DNA from: Halomarina pelagica
Lineage (GTDB): Archaea > Halobacteriota > Halobacteria > Halobacteriales > Haloarculaceae
Assembly: GCF_024228315.1 (NCBI RefSeq)
Contig: NZ_CP100456.1
Location: 40,302-104,301, forward strand
DNA: 64,000 bases
Reading direction: 5' to 3'
Positions 8,304 through 17,317 of the stretch are shown here, piece by piece. The position numbers and the translations under genes were made by a program. Positions within the stretch are counted from its first letter, which is position 1, and every line of letters starts with the position of its first letter. The notes under the pieces are model-generated. The model was not told the origin of the DNA. It did not search any database and saw only the letters and a list, made by a program, of their open reading frames with translations.

Positions 8304-9589
8304 GGCGCGTTAACTCCTTCACTGTGGTACCGCGCTCCGACGCCGACGAGGAACTGCTTCAACGACTGTTGGACGCCTCTGCTTCCCTGTGGAATCAACT
8401 CACCTACGAGCGCCGACAGAACGTCACCGACCCCGACATCGACAAGTCGGTGTGGGAGACCGAGGACTACCGCAAGCAATACGTCGGTGTTCTCGGGAGC
8501 GCCACCGCCCAACAGGTGATTCGCAAGAACACCGAAGCGTGGCGGTCGTTCTTCGTCCTGAAAGAGAAAGGCGAAGCCAACGGCCTTCCGGGCTACTGGG
8601 GCAACGAGGAAGAGGGCCGGGAGTTGCGGACCTACATCCGCAACGACCAGTACACGCTCCAGTGGGGCGACCGTTCGACCATCGAACTCACAGTCGGCAG
8701 CGACCTCAAGGACGAGTACGATATGGGCTACCGCGAACGGCTCACGCTCGACGTTCGTGGGAAACCGAAGTGGTCGGGCGATCAAGGCCGGCTGGAACTG
8801 TACTACGACGAGTTGAGCGACCAATACAGGGCCATTCAACCTGTCACCACGGACGATTCTCGACAGGACTCACCATTAGCCGACGAGACGGCTGCTCTGG
8901 ATATTGGTGCGAACAACATCGTTGCCTGTACGACCACGACCGGCCAGCAGTATCTGTACGAGGGACGCGACCTCTTCGAGCGGTTCCGCGAGACGACCCG
9001 CCGAATCGCCGAACACCAGTCGAAGGTGAAGCGCGAAGAGGGGCGGTACACGTCGAAGCGGATTCGACGCCTGTACCGACGCCGGACGCGACGGCGCGAC
9101 CACGCCATGGACGCGCTTGCCCGCAACCTCTTCGAGCGACTGTACGAAGAAGGGGTTTCGACAGTGTACGTCGGAGACCTCACCGACGTACTCGACACGC
9201 ACTGGTCGGTGCGGGCGAACGCCAAGACGCACAACTTCTGGGCGTTCCGCGCGTTCATCGACCGGCTGGCGTGCACCGCCGAGGAGTTCGGCATCACTGT
9301 CGAAGTTCGCCCCGAAGCGTGGACCAGCCAGACGTGTCCACAGTGCGGCTCGACGGAGGGCACGACTCGGCACCAAGACACGCTCACCTGTTCGTGCGGC
9401 TTTGAGGGCCACGCGGACCTCACGGCGTCGGAGACGTTCCTCCGACGGCACGAAACAGACGTACCACGGCCGATGGCACGGCCCGTGTGCCTCAAGTGGG
9501 ACGACCACCGATGGTCGGCGTCACCACGCGCTCACCGTCCCAACGAGGAGCATACACACCCGCAAGTTACCGCCGGGGACTCGGCATAG
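8300..9589 (+). CDS. tnpB: TnpB, RNA-guided nuclease of the IS605 element, RuvC-II Glu relocated
   Basis: The 429-residue protein starts at GTG 8300, overlapping the tnpA stop; upstream in-frame ATGs lie inside tnpA. RuvC motif I is D201 ('LDIGANNI') and motif III is D373 ('GHADLTAS'). The zinc ribbon has CPQCG and CSCG pairs between them. At motif II the usual E-D-L reads G-D-L (G292), while a Glu (E339, 'RPEAWTSQ') stands three residues before the conserved Thr-Ser preceding the zinc ribbon, a position that is Pro in standard TnpB. This looks like the alternative catalytic-Glu arrangement known from some TnpB and Fanzor proteins. TnpB cuts target DNA guided by RNA from the element's right end. 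Confidence 0.9.
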   Translation: MRRVNSFTVVPRSDADEELLQRLLDASASLWNQLTYERRQNVTDPDIDKSVWETEDYRKQYVGVLGSATAQQVIRKNTEAWRSFFVLKEKGEANGLPGYWGNEEEGRELRTYIRNDQYTLQWGDRSTIELTVGSDLKDEYDMGYRERLTLDVRGKPKWSGDQGRLELYYDELSDQYRAIQPVTTDDSRQDSPLADETAALDIGANNIVACTTTTGQQYLYEGRDLFERFRETTRRIAEHQSKVKREEGRYTSKRIRRLYRRRTRRRDHAMDALARNLFERLYEEGVSTVYVGDLTDVLDTHWSVRANAKTHNFWAFRAFIDRLACTAEEFGITVEVRPEAWTSQTCPQCGSTEGTTRHQDTLTCSCGFEGHADLTASETFLRRHETDVPRPMARPVCLKWDDHRWSASPRAHRPNEEHTHPQVTAGDSA

Positions 9590-9685
<96 letters not shown>

Positions 9686-9702
9686 CTCGGCGATCGCCTC
9701 GC

Positions 9703-10194
9703 TCAATCGTCGGATCCGGACGCCGTGTCGCCCTCGTGCCCAGGGTTTCGGCTCTTCGCTACCTCCGGGGCGGCGTTAAAAATGATTCGAAGGGTATCGG
9801 TCTCGGGCTTACAGACGCAAGTGAGTCGCATATCTCGCTCTTCGACCTCCTCATCGCTGAGTACCAGGTTCATGTCCATCTGTGCCTCACCACCCTTCAG
9901 AATACCTGTACAGACGTTACAGGTGCCCGACCGGCACTGCGAGGCCCACTTGAGATCGTTGGCTTCGGCGGACCGAAGCAACGTCTCGTCGCGGTCGACG
10001 TCCATCTTGCCGTAATTCAGGTCGTTCAGGTCGAGCGCAGCTGCCTTTTCGAAGAGTTCGTCGTCGTCGATACTCCAACCGTTCTCGACGACCGTTCGGT
10101 AGTTGAGGTACTCAACCTCCGCCGGCGGTAGATCCTCCTTCTCTTCCTCGGCCTGCTCGACTCCCGGACCGACCGCAGGGAGCTGAATGTCCAT
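9703..10194 (-). CDS. [2Fe-2S] ferredoxin
   Basis: This 163-residue plant/halobacterial-type ferredoxin has cluster ligands C87, C92 and C95 in 'QCRSGTCNVCTG' and C126 in 'RLTCVCKP', in a beta-grasp fold. The acidic N-terminal extension (about residues 12-50) is a haloarchaeal hallmark. ATG 10194 is preferred over the upstream TTG at 10218, because an AT-rich TATA-like block lies about 28 nt before it. It is likely to carry electrons for the aldehyde:ferredoxin oxidoreductase encoded at 12081, though it is transcribed separately in the opposite direction. The C-terminal 20 residues are hydrophilic and probably disordered. Confidence 0.9.
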   Translation of the reverse strand: MDIQLPAVGPGVEQAEEEKEDLPPAEVEYLNYRTVVENGWSIDDDELFEKAAALDLNDLNYGKMDVDRDETLLRSAEANDLKWASQCRSGTCNVCTGILKGGEAQMDMNLVLSDEEVEERDMRLTCVCKPETDTLRIIFNAAPEVAKSRNPGHEGDTASGSDD

Positions 10195-10216
10195 GTCACT
10201 GGGTTGCACGGAGCGC

Positions 10217-10229
10217 AATTAAATTTTTG
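10217..10229 (-). promoter_or_regulatory. TATA-like box of the ferredoxin gene
   Basis: On the minus strand the sequence caaaaatttaatt is centred about 28 nt before ATG 10194. This spacing fits a leaderless transcript, and it decides the start codon. Confidence 0.6.
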
Positions 10230-10301
10230 CCACGTACGGCCACTCAGTCGTAAATTGTAATCTCCACAGTCGGGTACTGTTATGGAAGTTGCAAGGCTAA
10301 A

Positions 10302-10331
10302 ACTTGCCCTTCAGGGCGGGGAGGATGTCAA
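10302..10331 (+). repeat. solo TnpB-element right end
   Basis: The sequence cttgcccttcagggcgggg followed by aggatgtcaa repeats the right-end hairpin and terminus of the element that ends at 9637, but no tnpB precedes it in this orientation. It lies between the ferredoxin promoter and a second element. It is either a deletion scar or a minimal non-autonomous end, and could still specify a guide-RNA 3' end. Confidence 0.6.
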
Positions 10332-10378
10332 CTCGACGAGATGCGATCGATATCACTTCCACGTGACTTCTCCCACGA

Positions 10379-11551
10379 CTAAAGTCGTGGGTTTCCCTCA
10401 CTGAGGGTCAGGCCCACGTCGTCTGGGGAGTTCGCAGGTTCCATCTCGCCGTTGGTTCCCTTGAGTACGACCTGCGTTTCGGGCTGAGCCACAACAGCCC
10501 CCACCGTCGATAGCGGACTCTGAATGTTCTTACCGACGGCTCGTTTACCAATGTTCGTCGCCCCGTTCTTATCGCCGTTGTCGTCCAGTCCACAGTCGTG
10601 GCACTCGACTCGACCCTGCACCTCCCGACTCGTGTTCTGCGACCCACATCGCCAACACGTCACAGACGTGTCGTACTCCTTCACCGGGATACACTCACGT
10701 CCATCGAGATGGGCTTTGTACGTGAGGATGTTCGCCAGCTTTGCGTACGGCATCTTGTGGGTCTTGTCGTTCACGTACCGGCCTTTGTCGTTGTCGAAGC
10801 GCACCCCGGTCATATCGCCGAACACGATGACGGCGTTGCGTTCACGAGCGCGAGCAACGAGGGTGTTCGCCACCTGATGCAACTCGTGTTCGACTGTTCG
10901 GGGTTCCTTGTCACCGAGGCGTTCGATGACCTGTGCCCCTGAACGAACCTTCGCCTTCCCGATTGACTTGCAAAGTTGTTTGTAGTGTTCCCGAACGCGC
11001 CGAACTTCCGCACCGTGGAACTGCGTATCTCGGTCGGAGAGGAACGTGCTGACGGCTATCCACTTCGCCCCCATATCGACGGCGAGAACGTCGTCGTACT
11101 CGTCTGCGACGGCCACAGACCGCTTGCAGACGAGGTGAACGTACCACTCACCGCCTCGGTGGACGAGTTCCGAGTCGCGGATGCACTCGTCGGTGAGCAG
11201 GTGTGTGTCCTTCTCGGGGACGTGGACGGGTACCCAGATGCTATCTCCTCGTTCTCGCTCGGGGTTGTAGACGGGGAGTTTGAACCACCACGACGAGATG
11301 ACGGTATCCTCGTCGTGGTCGATGGTGATGCAGTCGTTGCGGAGAACGACGGGTTGTTCGGTGCCCTCTCGTGGGTTCTTGTTCGACCAGACTTTGCCCG
11401 CCTGTTGTTTGGTGGCGGAGTAGAGGTTCGCGTCGTCGTCACCGTGAACGGCGTCTTGGAACGCGGTGTATTCGCGATCGACGAGTCGGGCTTTCCGCTC
11501 GGTGAGCGAGTGGAGTGTGACCCGTACCGTGGTAGTGACTTCGCGTTGCAT
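10379..11551 (-). CDS. tnpB: TnpB, RNA-guided nuclease, RuvC-II Glu relocated
   Basis: In this 390-residue protein RuvC motif I is D159 ('LAVDMGAKW'). Motif II reads 'VIVFGDMTG', with G245 where Glu is expected. The zinc ribbon is C299/C302 and C317/C320, and motif III is D327 ('NGDKNGATNI'). As in the TnpB at 8300, a Glu (E292, 'VKEYDTSVTC') precedes the Thr-Ser by three residues, suggesting that catalysis uses this alternative Glu. ATG 11551 lies 1 nt after the stop of the tnpA remnant. The right-end hairpin overlaps the 3' end of the gene. The nuclease residues appear complete, so it may still be active even though tnpA is broken. Confidence 0.88.
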   Translation of the reverse strand: MQREVTTTVRVTLHSLTERKARLVDREYTAFQDAVHGDDDANLYSATKQQAGKVWSNKNPREGTEQPVVLRNDCITIDHDEDTVISSWWFKLPVYNPERERGDSIWVPVHVPEKDTHLLTDECIRDSELVHRGGEWYVHLVCKRSVAVADEYDDVLAVDMGAKWIAVSTFLSDRDTQFHGAEVRRVREHYKQLCKSIGKAKVRSGAQVIERLGDKEPRTVEHELHQVANTLVARARERNAVIVFGDMTGVRFDNDKGRYVNDKTHKMPYAKLANILTYKAHLDGRECIPVKEYDTSVTCWRCGSQNTSREVQGRVECHDCGLDDNGDKNGATNIGKRAVGKNIQSPLSTVGAVVAQPETQVVLKGTNGEMEPANSPDDVGLTLSEGNPRL

Positions 11552-11552
11552 C

Positions 11553-11845
11553 CTATTGTCCTGTCTGTGCTTCGATGTACTCCTCGATGGTCTGACTCGC
11601 CACCTCGCCCGCGCTGGAGACGAAGTACGAGCGTGTCCATAGCGATGGGAGGCCGAAGTCGAACTCCTCGCGGAGGTTCCGAGAGGTGTGGCCCTTGACC
11701 TGTTGCATTATCTTATTCGGGGCGAGTTTTGGGTCGCCCGTGATGAACAGGTGTACGTGGTCGGGCTGGATTGCCAGTCGGAGGATGTCGAGGTCGAGTT
11801 CGTCGGCTTTCTCCTCGATTTCGTGTAAGAATGCATCTGTGGATG
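11553..11845 (-). pseudogene. tnpA: tnpA remnant (HUH transposase, 5'-truncated)
   Basis: About 97 codons remain of a roughly 135-codon gene. '[17 protein letters not shown]' gives the HUH pair, and 'TIEEYIEAQTGQ' before the stop gives the Tyr. The sequence upstream of 'FLHEIEEKADELDL' is lost at about 11845, where it meets the AT-rich promoter zone of the AOR gene. It cannot make a complete transposase, so the linked tnpB is immobile without help from another tnpA. Confidence 0.85.
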
Positions 11846-11850
11846 GAACA

Positions 11851-12078
11851 TTACGTTACCAGCGACGGCAGAATCTACACCGCCCTCTACGTAACTCTCT
11901 TCGTCCGATGTTACGTTACAAAATCTCGCGAAGGGGAGTGCCAGATTATGTATTACTACAAAATCGAGTCTCGAGCATATTATCTACGTCCACGACTGCA
12001 TTACGTAACCGATTCAGGTTACTATCTCTGGGAAACTCATAACACCGGTCGGGTACTGTATATCCATGGTACGTTAAC
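11851..12078 (+). promoter_or_regulatory. five TACGTTAC/TACGTAAC repeats upstream of AOR
   Basis: Repeats are at 11852 (tacgttac), 11888 (tacgtaac), 11912 (tacgttac), 12002 (tacgtaac) and 12070 (tacgttaac), the last ending 2 nt before the AOR start. Several extend to the palindrome GTTACGTAAC or a near version of it. Five copies of an 8-9 bp motif in about 230 bp suggest a regulator-binding array. The first three are spaced 36 and 24 nt apart. A frame across this area reads YVT at four of the repeats, but its composition is unlike haloarchaeal proteins. Confidence 0.45.
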
Positions 12079-12080
12079 TC

Positions 12081-14015
12081 ATGACTGAACTCGGCGGCTT
12101 CCAGGATCACGTAGCACGCATCGACCTCTCGTCGGGCGAGGTGAACTACGAGGGAATCGACGAAGAGGACGCGAAACAGTACCTCGGGGCGCGCGGGCTC
12201 GGGGTGAAGTACGTCTTCGACCAGGGGCCGGATGTGGATCCGCTCGGGCCGGAGAACCTGCTGGCGTTCACGAACGGGCCGCTCACGGGGACGCAGGTGG
12301 TGATGAGCGGGCGCATCGCCGTCTGCACGAAATCGCCGCTCACCGGCACCGTGACGGACTCCCACCACGGGGGCTGGTCGGGCGCGCGCCTGAAGTGGGC
12401 CGGCTTCGACGGCCTGCTCTTCGAGGGGCAGGCCGAAGAGCCCGTCTACGCCGTCGTCGAGGACGGCGAGGTCGAACTCCGCGACGCGTCTCATCTGTGG
12501 GGTAGGGACTTCCATGAAGTCCGCGATACCTTAGAGGAGGAGTGTGAGGGAAGTTACGGCAAGAATTTGTCCGTGATGGGCATCGGTCAGGCGGGCGAGA
12601 ACGGCGTCAAGTTCGCCTGCATCATGAACGAGGACGACCGCGCCTCCGGGCGCGGCGGCACGGGCTGCGTGATGGGCTCGAAGAACCTGAAGGCAATCGT
12701 CGTAAAATCTAACACAAAAATGCCGAAGCCGGCGGACCCGGAGACCTTCCGCACGGGCCACCAGCAGGCCATGCAGGTCATCCAGGAGTCGGAGGTCACC
12801 GCGCCCAACGAGGGCGGCCTCTCGCTCTACGGCACCAACGTCCTCATGAACATTAGCGAGGAGATGGACGGCCTCCCAACGAAAAACGGGAGGTACACCT
12901 CGACAGGATCCTATAGCGACGACGAGGGCGTCGAGATCGACGCCGAACACGTCTCGGGCGAGAACGTCCGCGAGAACATCCTCGTGGACGAGCCGACCTG
13001 TCACTCCTGTCCGGTCGCCTGCAAGAAGGAAGTCGAGGTCTCCACCAGCCACAAGGGCGAGGACATGAACGTCCGGATGGAGTCCTACGAGTACGAGTCG
13101 GCGTGGGCACTCGGCCCCAACTCCGGTCATACGGATCGGGACGACATCGCGGTCATGATCGACCGGTGTAACGACCACGGCATGGATACCATCGAGACGG
13201 GCAACATCATGGCGATGGCGATGGAGATGACCGAGGAGGGCACGTTCGACGACCTCGGCGAGGGGATCGACTGGGGTAATTCAGAGGCCATGATCGAGTT
13301 GGTGACGAAGATCGCGACTCGCGAGACGAAACTGGCCGAGCATCTCGGCGAGGGGCAGAGACACATGGTCGATCGGTTCGATGCGGAGAACAACTCGCTG
13401 GCGGTGAAGGGACAAGCCATCGCGGCGTACGACCCGCGCTGCATGAAGGGGATGGGGATCGGGTACGCCACCTCGAACCGCGGGGCGTGTCACCTGCGCG
13501 GGTACACGCCGGCGGCGGAGATCCTCGGCATCCCCGAGAAGGTCGACCCCTACGAGTGGCGCGGCAAGGGCGAACTCTGCGCCACCTTCCAGGACATGCA
13601 CGCGATCAGCGACTCCTTCGACATCTGCAAGTTCAACGCCTTCGCGGAGGGCGTCGAGGAGTACGTCCTGCAGTACAACGGCATGACCGGCCTCGACGTG
13701 AGCGAGGAGGAACTCATGCAGGCCGGCGAGCGCGTCTACAACCTCGAACGGTACTACAACAACCTCAACGGCTTCGACGCCGACGACGACTCCCTGCCCG
13801 CACGCTTCCTCGAGGGCGGCATCCCCGGCCAGGGCGCGAGCGAGGGGCAGTACTGCGAGCTCGAGGAGATGAAGGAGGAGTACTACGACCACCGCGGCTG
13901 GGTCGACGGCGTGGTCAGCGAGGAGAAACTCGACGAACTCGGTATCGACGTCGGTCCCGGAACCGGCGTCAGCCTGAACGACCGCGGTAGCGCAGCTGCC
14001 CCTTCCGACGACTGA
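12081..14015 (+). CDS. aor: aldehyde:ferredoxin oxidoreductase (tungstopterin enzyme)
   Basis: This 644-residue protein is of normal family length. It oxidises aldehydes to acids and passes electrons to ferredoxin through a bis-pterin tungsten site and a [4Fe-4S] cluster. It shows 'YLGARGLGVKYVFD', the pterin-binding 'MGIGQAGENGVKFACIMNEDDRASGRGGTG' region, cluster cysteines in 'CHSCPVACKK', and the fourth Cys in 'SFDICKFNAF'. No signal peptide; cytoplasmic. ATG 12081 follows the repeated TACGTWAC motif directly. The ferredoxin gene 1.9 kb upstream is the likely acceptor, and an NAD(P)-type aldehyde dehydrogenase follows. Together with the PQQ enzyme, this suggests oxidation of an alcohol via its aldehyde. 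Confidence 0.93.
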   Translation: MTELGGFQDHVARIDLSSGEVNYEGIDEEDAKQYLGARGLGVKYVFDQGPDVDPLGPENLLAFTNGPLTGTQVVMSGRIAVCTKSPLTGTVTDSHHGGWSGARLKWAGFDGLLFEGQAEEPVYAVVEDGEVELRDASHLWGRDFHEVRDTLEEECEGSYGKNLSVMGIGQAGENGVKFACIMNEDDRASGRGGTGCVMGSKNLKAIVVKSNTKMPKPADPETFRTGHQQAMQVIQESEVTAPNEGGLSLYGTNVLMNISEEMDGLPTKNGRYTSTGSYSDDEGVEIDAEHVSGENVRENILVDEPTCHSCPVACKKEVEVSTSHKGEDMNVRMESYEYESAWALGPNSGHTDRDDIAVMIDRCNDHGMDTIETGNIMAMAMEMTEEGTFDDLGEGIDWGNSEAMIELVTKIATRETKLAEHLGEGQRHMVDRFDAENNSLAVKGQAIAAYDPRCMKGMGIGYATSNRGACHLRGYTPAAEILGIPEKVDPYEWRGKGELCATFQDMHAISDSFDICKFNAFAEGVEEYVLQYNGMTGLDVSEEELMQAGERVYNLERYYNNLNGFDADDDSLPARFLEGGIPGQGASEGQYCELEEMKEEYYDHRGWVDGVVSEEKLDELGIDVGPGTGVSLNDRGSAAAPSDD

Positions 14016-14162
14016 TCGCGCTTCCCTGGTCGAGGGCGGACCGTGCGCTTTCCGTGCTGGGACGCGCATCCGAGCGTGGATACGGCGCTCACCCGAGCTT
14101 CGAAGGAGCGTCTATTTCTGGGGAAAGAACTATGCCGACGCCTTGCCACAGAGTGACAATCA

Positions 14163-15683
14163 GTGACTCCAGACCCACAATCGTCAGACCGTGGCGCTCT
14201 CGAGATCGCCGAACGCCACGAACGGGCAGCCAGCGAGCTGATACGAGAAACGGAACTACAGCTCTACATCGACGGGGTATGGGTAGACAGCATTGGTGAT
14301 GCACGGTTTGACGTCCGTGATCCGACGACAGGCATACGACTCGCGATGGCACAGGCGGGGAATGCTGCGGACATAGAGCGCGCTGTGACGGCCGCGTGGC
14401 GCGGTTACGAGACGTGGAAGACGAAGTCCCCTGCCGAACGGCAGACGATCCTTACCGAGATCTCGGACCGCGTCGAGGCCCGGGCTGAGGAGTTCGCCCG
14501 ACTCGACTCGCTCGACAACGGAAAGCCGATCACGGAAGCCCGAGGAGACATCGAACTCGTCGTCGACCACTTTCGATACTTCGCGGGGGCGGCCCGAACG
14601 TTGGAGGGGAAGACGGTCCCCGTCGGTCGCGATCAACACGTCGAGACTATCCGCGAGCCGTACGGGGTCGTAGGACAGATCATACCGTGGAACTTCCCCC
14701 TACTGATGGCGACCTGGAAACTCGCTCCGGCGCTGGCGGCGGGGAACGCCGTGGTGTTGAAACCGGCCGAGGAGACGCCACTGTCGTTGATGGAGTTCGT
14801 CCACGAGGTAGGTGATCTTCTCCCGGCCGGGGCGCTGAACGTCGTCACGGGATACGGACCGGAGGCGGGAGCGTCACTCGTCGAACATCCGCGCGTCAGC
14901 AAGATCGCATTTACGGGGTCGACGGAGGTCGGCCGCGGCGTCATGAAAGGTGCCGCGAATAATCTGACGGATATCTCACTGGAGCTAGGAGGGAAGAGTC
15001 CGCTCATCGTCTTTCCCGACGCAGACGTGAATCGGGCCGTCGATGTGGCGATCGACGCGATGTTCTATAACGCGGGGGAGTGTTGCTGTGCGGGAACGCG
15101 GCTGTTCGTGCACGACATGCTCCGCGAGCAGTTCGTCGAGGAATTCGCCGCCGCCGCAGAGGCACTCGTGGTGGGCGATCCGCTCTTGGAGAAGACGGAC
15201 ATCGGACCGAAGATCTCGGCCACGCAGGTCGAGCGAACCGAACAGTACATCAAACTCGCTACTGAGGTGGGTGGTCAGGTTGTAACCGGCGGTGGCCGAC
15301 CGACCGATGACCGACTCGGGCGAGGGAATTTCGTCCTCCCGACGGTGATCGAGCGCGCCCCCCACGAGGCGCGCGCTGCACAGGAGGAGATATTCGGGCC
15401 GGTCGAGCTCGTCTTCGGCTGGAATAGCTACGACCGACTCATCGAGCAGGTCAACGACGTAAAATTCGGACTGGCCGCCGGTATCGTCACCGACGATCTC
15501 ACGACAGCCCGTCGAGCAGCCCGAGACATCGAGGTAGGGAACGTCTGGGTGAACCAGTACAACGAGTTCCCGGCCGGCCAACCATTCGGCGGGTACAAAC
15601 AGTCCGGAATCGGTAGAGAGACGGCCCGTGAAACTATCGAGGCGTACACTCGAACGAAGACCATCAACTTCAGAGTCGGGTGA
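14163..15683 (+). CDS. NAD(P)-dependent aldehyde dehydrogenase
   Basis: The 506-residue protein belongs to the betaine/phenylacetaldehyde-type ALDH superfamily. Catalytic residues are visible: N177 ('IPWNFPL'), K200 ('VVLKPAE'), E274 ('LELGGKSP') and C308 in 'NAGECCCAG'. The end 'FGGYKQSGIGRE' is the usual oligomerisation and cofactor motif. The start is GTG 14163; no closer ATG keeps the N-terminal region. It follows the AOR gene by 147 nt. It may take over aldehyde oxidation with NAD(P)+ in place of ferredoxin. Substrate is unknown. Confidence 0.88.
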   Translation: MTPDPQSSDRGALEIAERHERAASELIRETELQLYIDGVWVDSIGDARFDVRDPTTGIRLAMAQAGNAADIERAVTAAWRGYETWKTKSPAERQTILTEISDRVEARAEEFARLDSLDNGKPITEARGDIELVVDHFRYFAGAARTLEGKTVPVGRDQHVETIREPYGVVGQIIPWNFPLLMATWKLAPALAAGNAVVLKPAEETPLSLMEFVHEVGDLLPAGALNVVTGYGPEAGASLVEHPRVSKIAFTGSTEVGRGVMKGAANNLTDISLELGGKSPLIVFPDADVNRAVDVAIDAMFYNAGECCCAGTRLFVHDMLREQFVEEFAAAAEALVVGDPLLEKTDIGPKISATQVERTEQYIKLATEVGGQVVTGGGRPTDDRLGRGNFVLPTVIERAPHEARAAQEEIFGPVELVFGWNSYDRLIEQVNDVKFGLAAGIVTDDLTTARRAARDIEVGNVWVNQYNEFPAGQPFGGYKQSGIGRETARETIEAYTRTKTINFRVG

Positions 15684-15890
15684 AGCGATCGTAGAGGACC
15701 GAAACGTATCGCGAATCGACCCCCGGTGGTACGCGATCGGCCACCTCGCGCCTCCAGAAATCGCCAGGACCGAGAACGCCGGAATTCATGCCACTGATCC
15801 GATCGACGGTGGAGACGCCAGCGATGGCGCGTTACCGTCGCTCCAGGGAAATCGTTATGTACTGCGTTCACATCTCTTTTCGTACTGCTA

Positions 15891-16508
15891 ATGGGTGTGT
15901 CCGACGACGAATTCGACGCTGATCTCTCTCCGAGAGACATCATTCTTCTGAAACTTAGGATCAAGCACCCGACCGCACCGGTTCGAGAGTTGCGCGATAT
16001 CCTCGAAGAAGAGTACGGCATCTCGTTATCTCACAATCGGGTTAACGAGCTACTTCGCGAACTGGAAGGCGAAGAGGTCTTTCGCACGGAGACAGTCCCG
16101 AACAGACAACTCTTTCAGTACCATCTCTTCCGTATCGCCTTTCACTATCCGAACTTCGAGGCGAAGTGGGAGGACTGCTACTGGGATCTCGTCGAGGACC
16201 CTCACGTTGTTCTCTTCGCGAACGCCGACGATTACTATTATTGGACGTTAGTAACGCAGTTCAACGATGATCGCGAGGCAGAACGATGGGTCCACTACTT
16301 TTTCAAAAAACACGGTGAACTCATCGCTCAGTTCGATAACACGAAGCTTCCGACGGTTCACAAGTTCTACACCGATGGGAACATCCTCGATGAGCGGCTC
16401 TGGGAATCAGACGAGGGGCGTCGGTATCTCGAACATGCACAGGACGATGACGAGGCCGTCGAATCGATGTCGACCATGCCTCCCCACGAGAACGATCTCG
16501 ACAACTAG
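15891..16508 (+). CDS. winged-helix transcriptional regulator
   Basis: The 205-residue protein has an N-terminal winged-helix DNA-binding domain (about residues 13-70: 'LSPRDIILLKLRIKHPTAPVRELRDILEE' then 'HNRVNELLRELEGEEVF'). An alpha/beta domain follows that is rich in aromatic residues ('WEDCYWDLVEDPHVVLFANADDYYYW'), which may sense a ligand. ATG 15891 is the first codon after an AT-richer segment. It lies downstream of ALDH and is a plausible local regulator of the aldehyde genes. The ligand is unknown. Confidence 0.78.
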   Translation: MGVSDDEFDADLSPRDIILLKLRIKHPTAPVRELRDILEEEYGISLSHNRVNELLRELEGEEVFRTETVPNRQLFQYHLFRIAFHYPNFEAKWEDCYWDLVEDPHVVLFANADDYYYWTLVTQFNDDREAERWVHYFFKKHGELIAQFDNTKLPTVHKFYTDGNILDERLWESDEGRRYLEHAQDDDEAVESMSTMPPHENDLDN

Positions 16509-16599
16509 GCCTGACAGCCCCCTCCATCTCCTCGCACGACGCTCCGTGAAACTACCTAAGGGGCGATAGCGGTGGCTCGACAGGGTTCCTACCGAGTCG

Positions 16600-16791
16600 T
16601 TACTCCGGTAGAGTGCAATGGTCGATCTTTCGACTCCCACAGCTCGGACAGACGAGCGTCCCCTTCTCGGGCGTACCAACTTCGCGCCGAGGGACGGTTA
16701 CGCCACACTCCTCACACGTTATCTGTGCGCGCCATGCTGGGTCCACGTCGGCGCTAGCACGGGGGAGCCGATAGCGATCATCCCGTCTCAT
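16600..16791 (-). CDS. small zinc-ribbon protein
   Basis: From ATG 16791 this gives 63 residues with two Cys pairs: 'TCEECG' at about residues 25-29 and 'VCPSCG' at about 47-52. This is the CPxCG-type small zinc finger common in haloarchaea. The frame continues upstream to 16941, but that part is basic, contains a CC pair and looks non-coding. It is convergent with the winged-helix gene. Role unknown; such proteins often affect regulation or biofilm traits. Confidence 0.55.
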   Translation of the reverse strand: MRRDDRYRLPRASADVDPAWRAQITCEECGVTVPRREVGTPEKGTLVCPSCGSRKIDHCTLPE

Positions 16792-17317
16792 CACGTGCGA
16801 TGGGTTCGTACTCAGACAACATATACCATGCTGTCGTTTCGTGTCGCGGTATCCGAAGCGCCGTTCGGCATGCTCCGCGCGGATGTACTGAACAACCGGC
16901 TCTGACCGACTTGACACGGTTTCAGAGTCGGACGGGGTCACCTGTCGCTAGATAAACAAGGTGGCGCGGTGGTTAGCAAGGCGGTGTCGGTATCTAGACA
17001 GAACCGGACTGTGAAGCGGGCTCTCAGTAGTGTCGGGACGGCCGCATTTGGCTTTAATCGAGGGCGCTCCGCCTCCTTCCTCAGCGAACGGCGACGCCGC
17101 GAACAGGGAGGGATACAGCGCCCGCACAGTTCACGTTCACTGTCTGAATATCATTATTATCCGTACGGTCTAATTAGATAGTAAGGCGTTCACCACGCTT
17201 CCGACGGTGTTCAAACGCGACAAGAAGCGTGCATCGGAGGTTGTGGCACGAGTGTCCAACTGGGAGGAATGGGACACTCCGAACCCAACGCCTGCGGAGA
17301 TGCCGGATATACGGTCA
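16792..17317. other. gene-free stretch with a decayed TnpB-element left end
   Basis: No gene is recognised. Around 17045-17130 (minus strand) a segment resembles the left end of the TnpB element at 17.3-18.7 kb. Both share a cttcctca..cga core, then an ggagggatacagcgc-like run and gcac. It is therefore a solo left-end remnant. The rest shows no clear signal apart from an AT-rich run near 17140-17180. Confidence 0.5.

Larger units (their letters stand above)
10371..11845 (-). mobile_element. IS200/IS605-family element, tnpB intact, tnpA truncated
   Basis: The element reads on the minus strand: tnpA remnant, then tnpB, then a right-end hairpin (cccacgactttagtcgtggga, minus strand of 10372-10392). 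The left end and the first third of tnpA are missing; the break is at about 11845. It differs in sequence from the neighbouring element at 7.8-9.6 kb, so two lineages inserted here. Confidence 0.75.

Noticed and set aside
11771..12088. 105-codon frame before AOR containing four YVT repeats
   Set aside because: Composition is basic and aromatic, unlike haloarchaeal proteins. It overlaps the AOR start, and the YVT repeats are better explained by repeated TACGTWAC DNA motifs.
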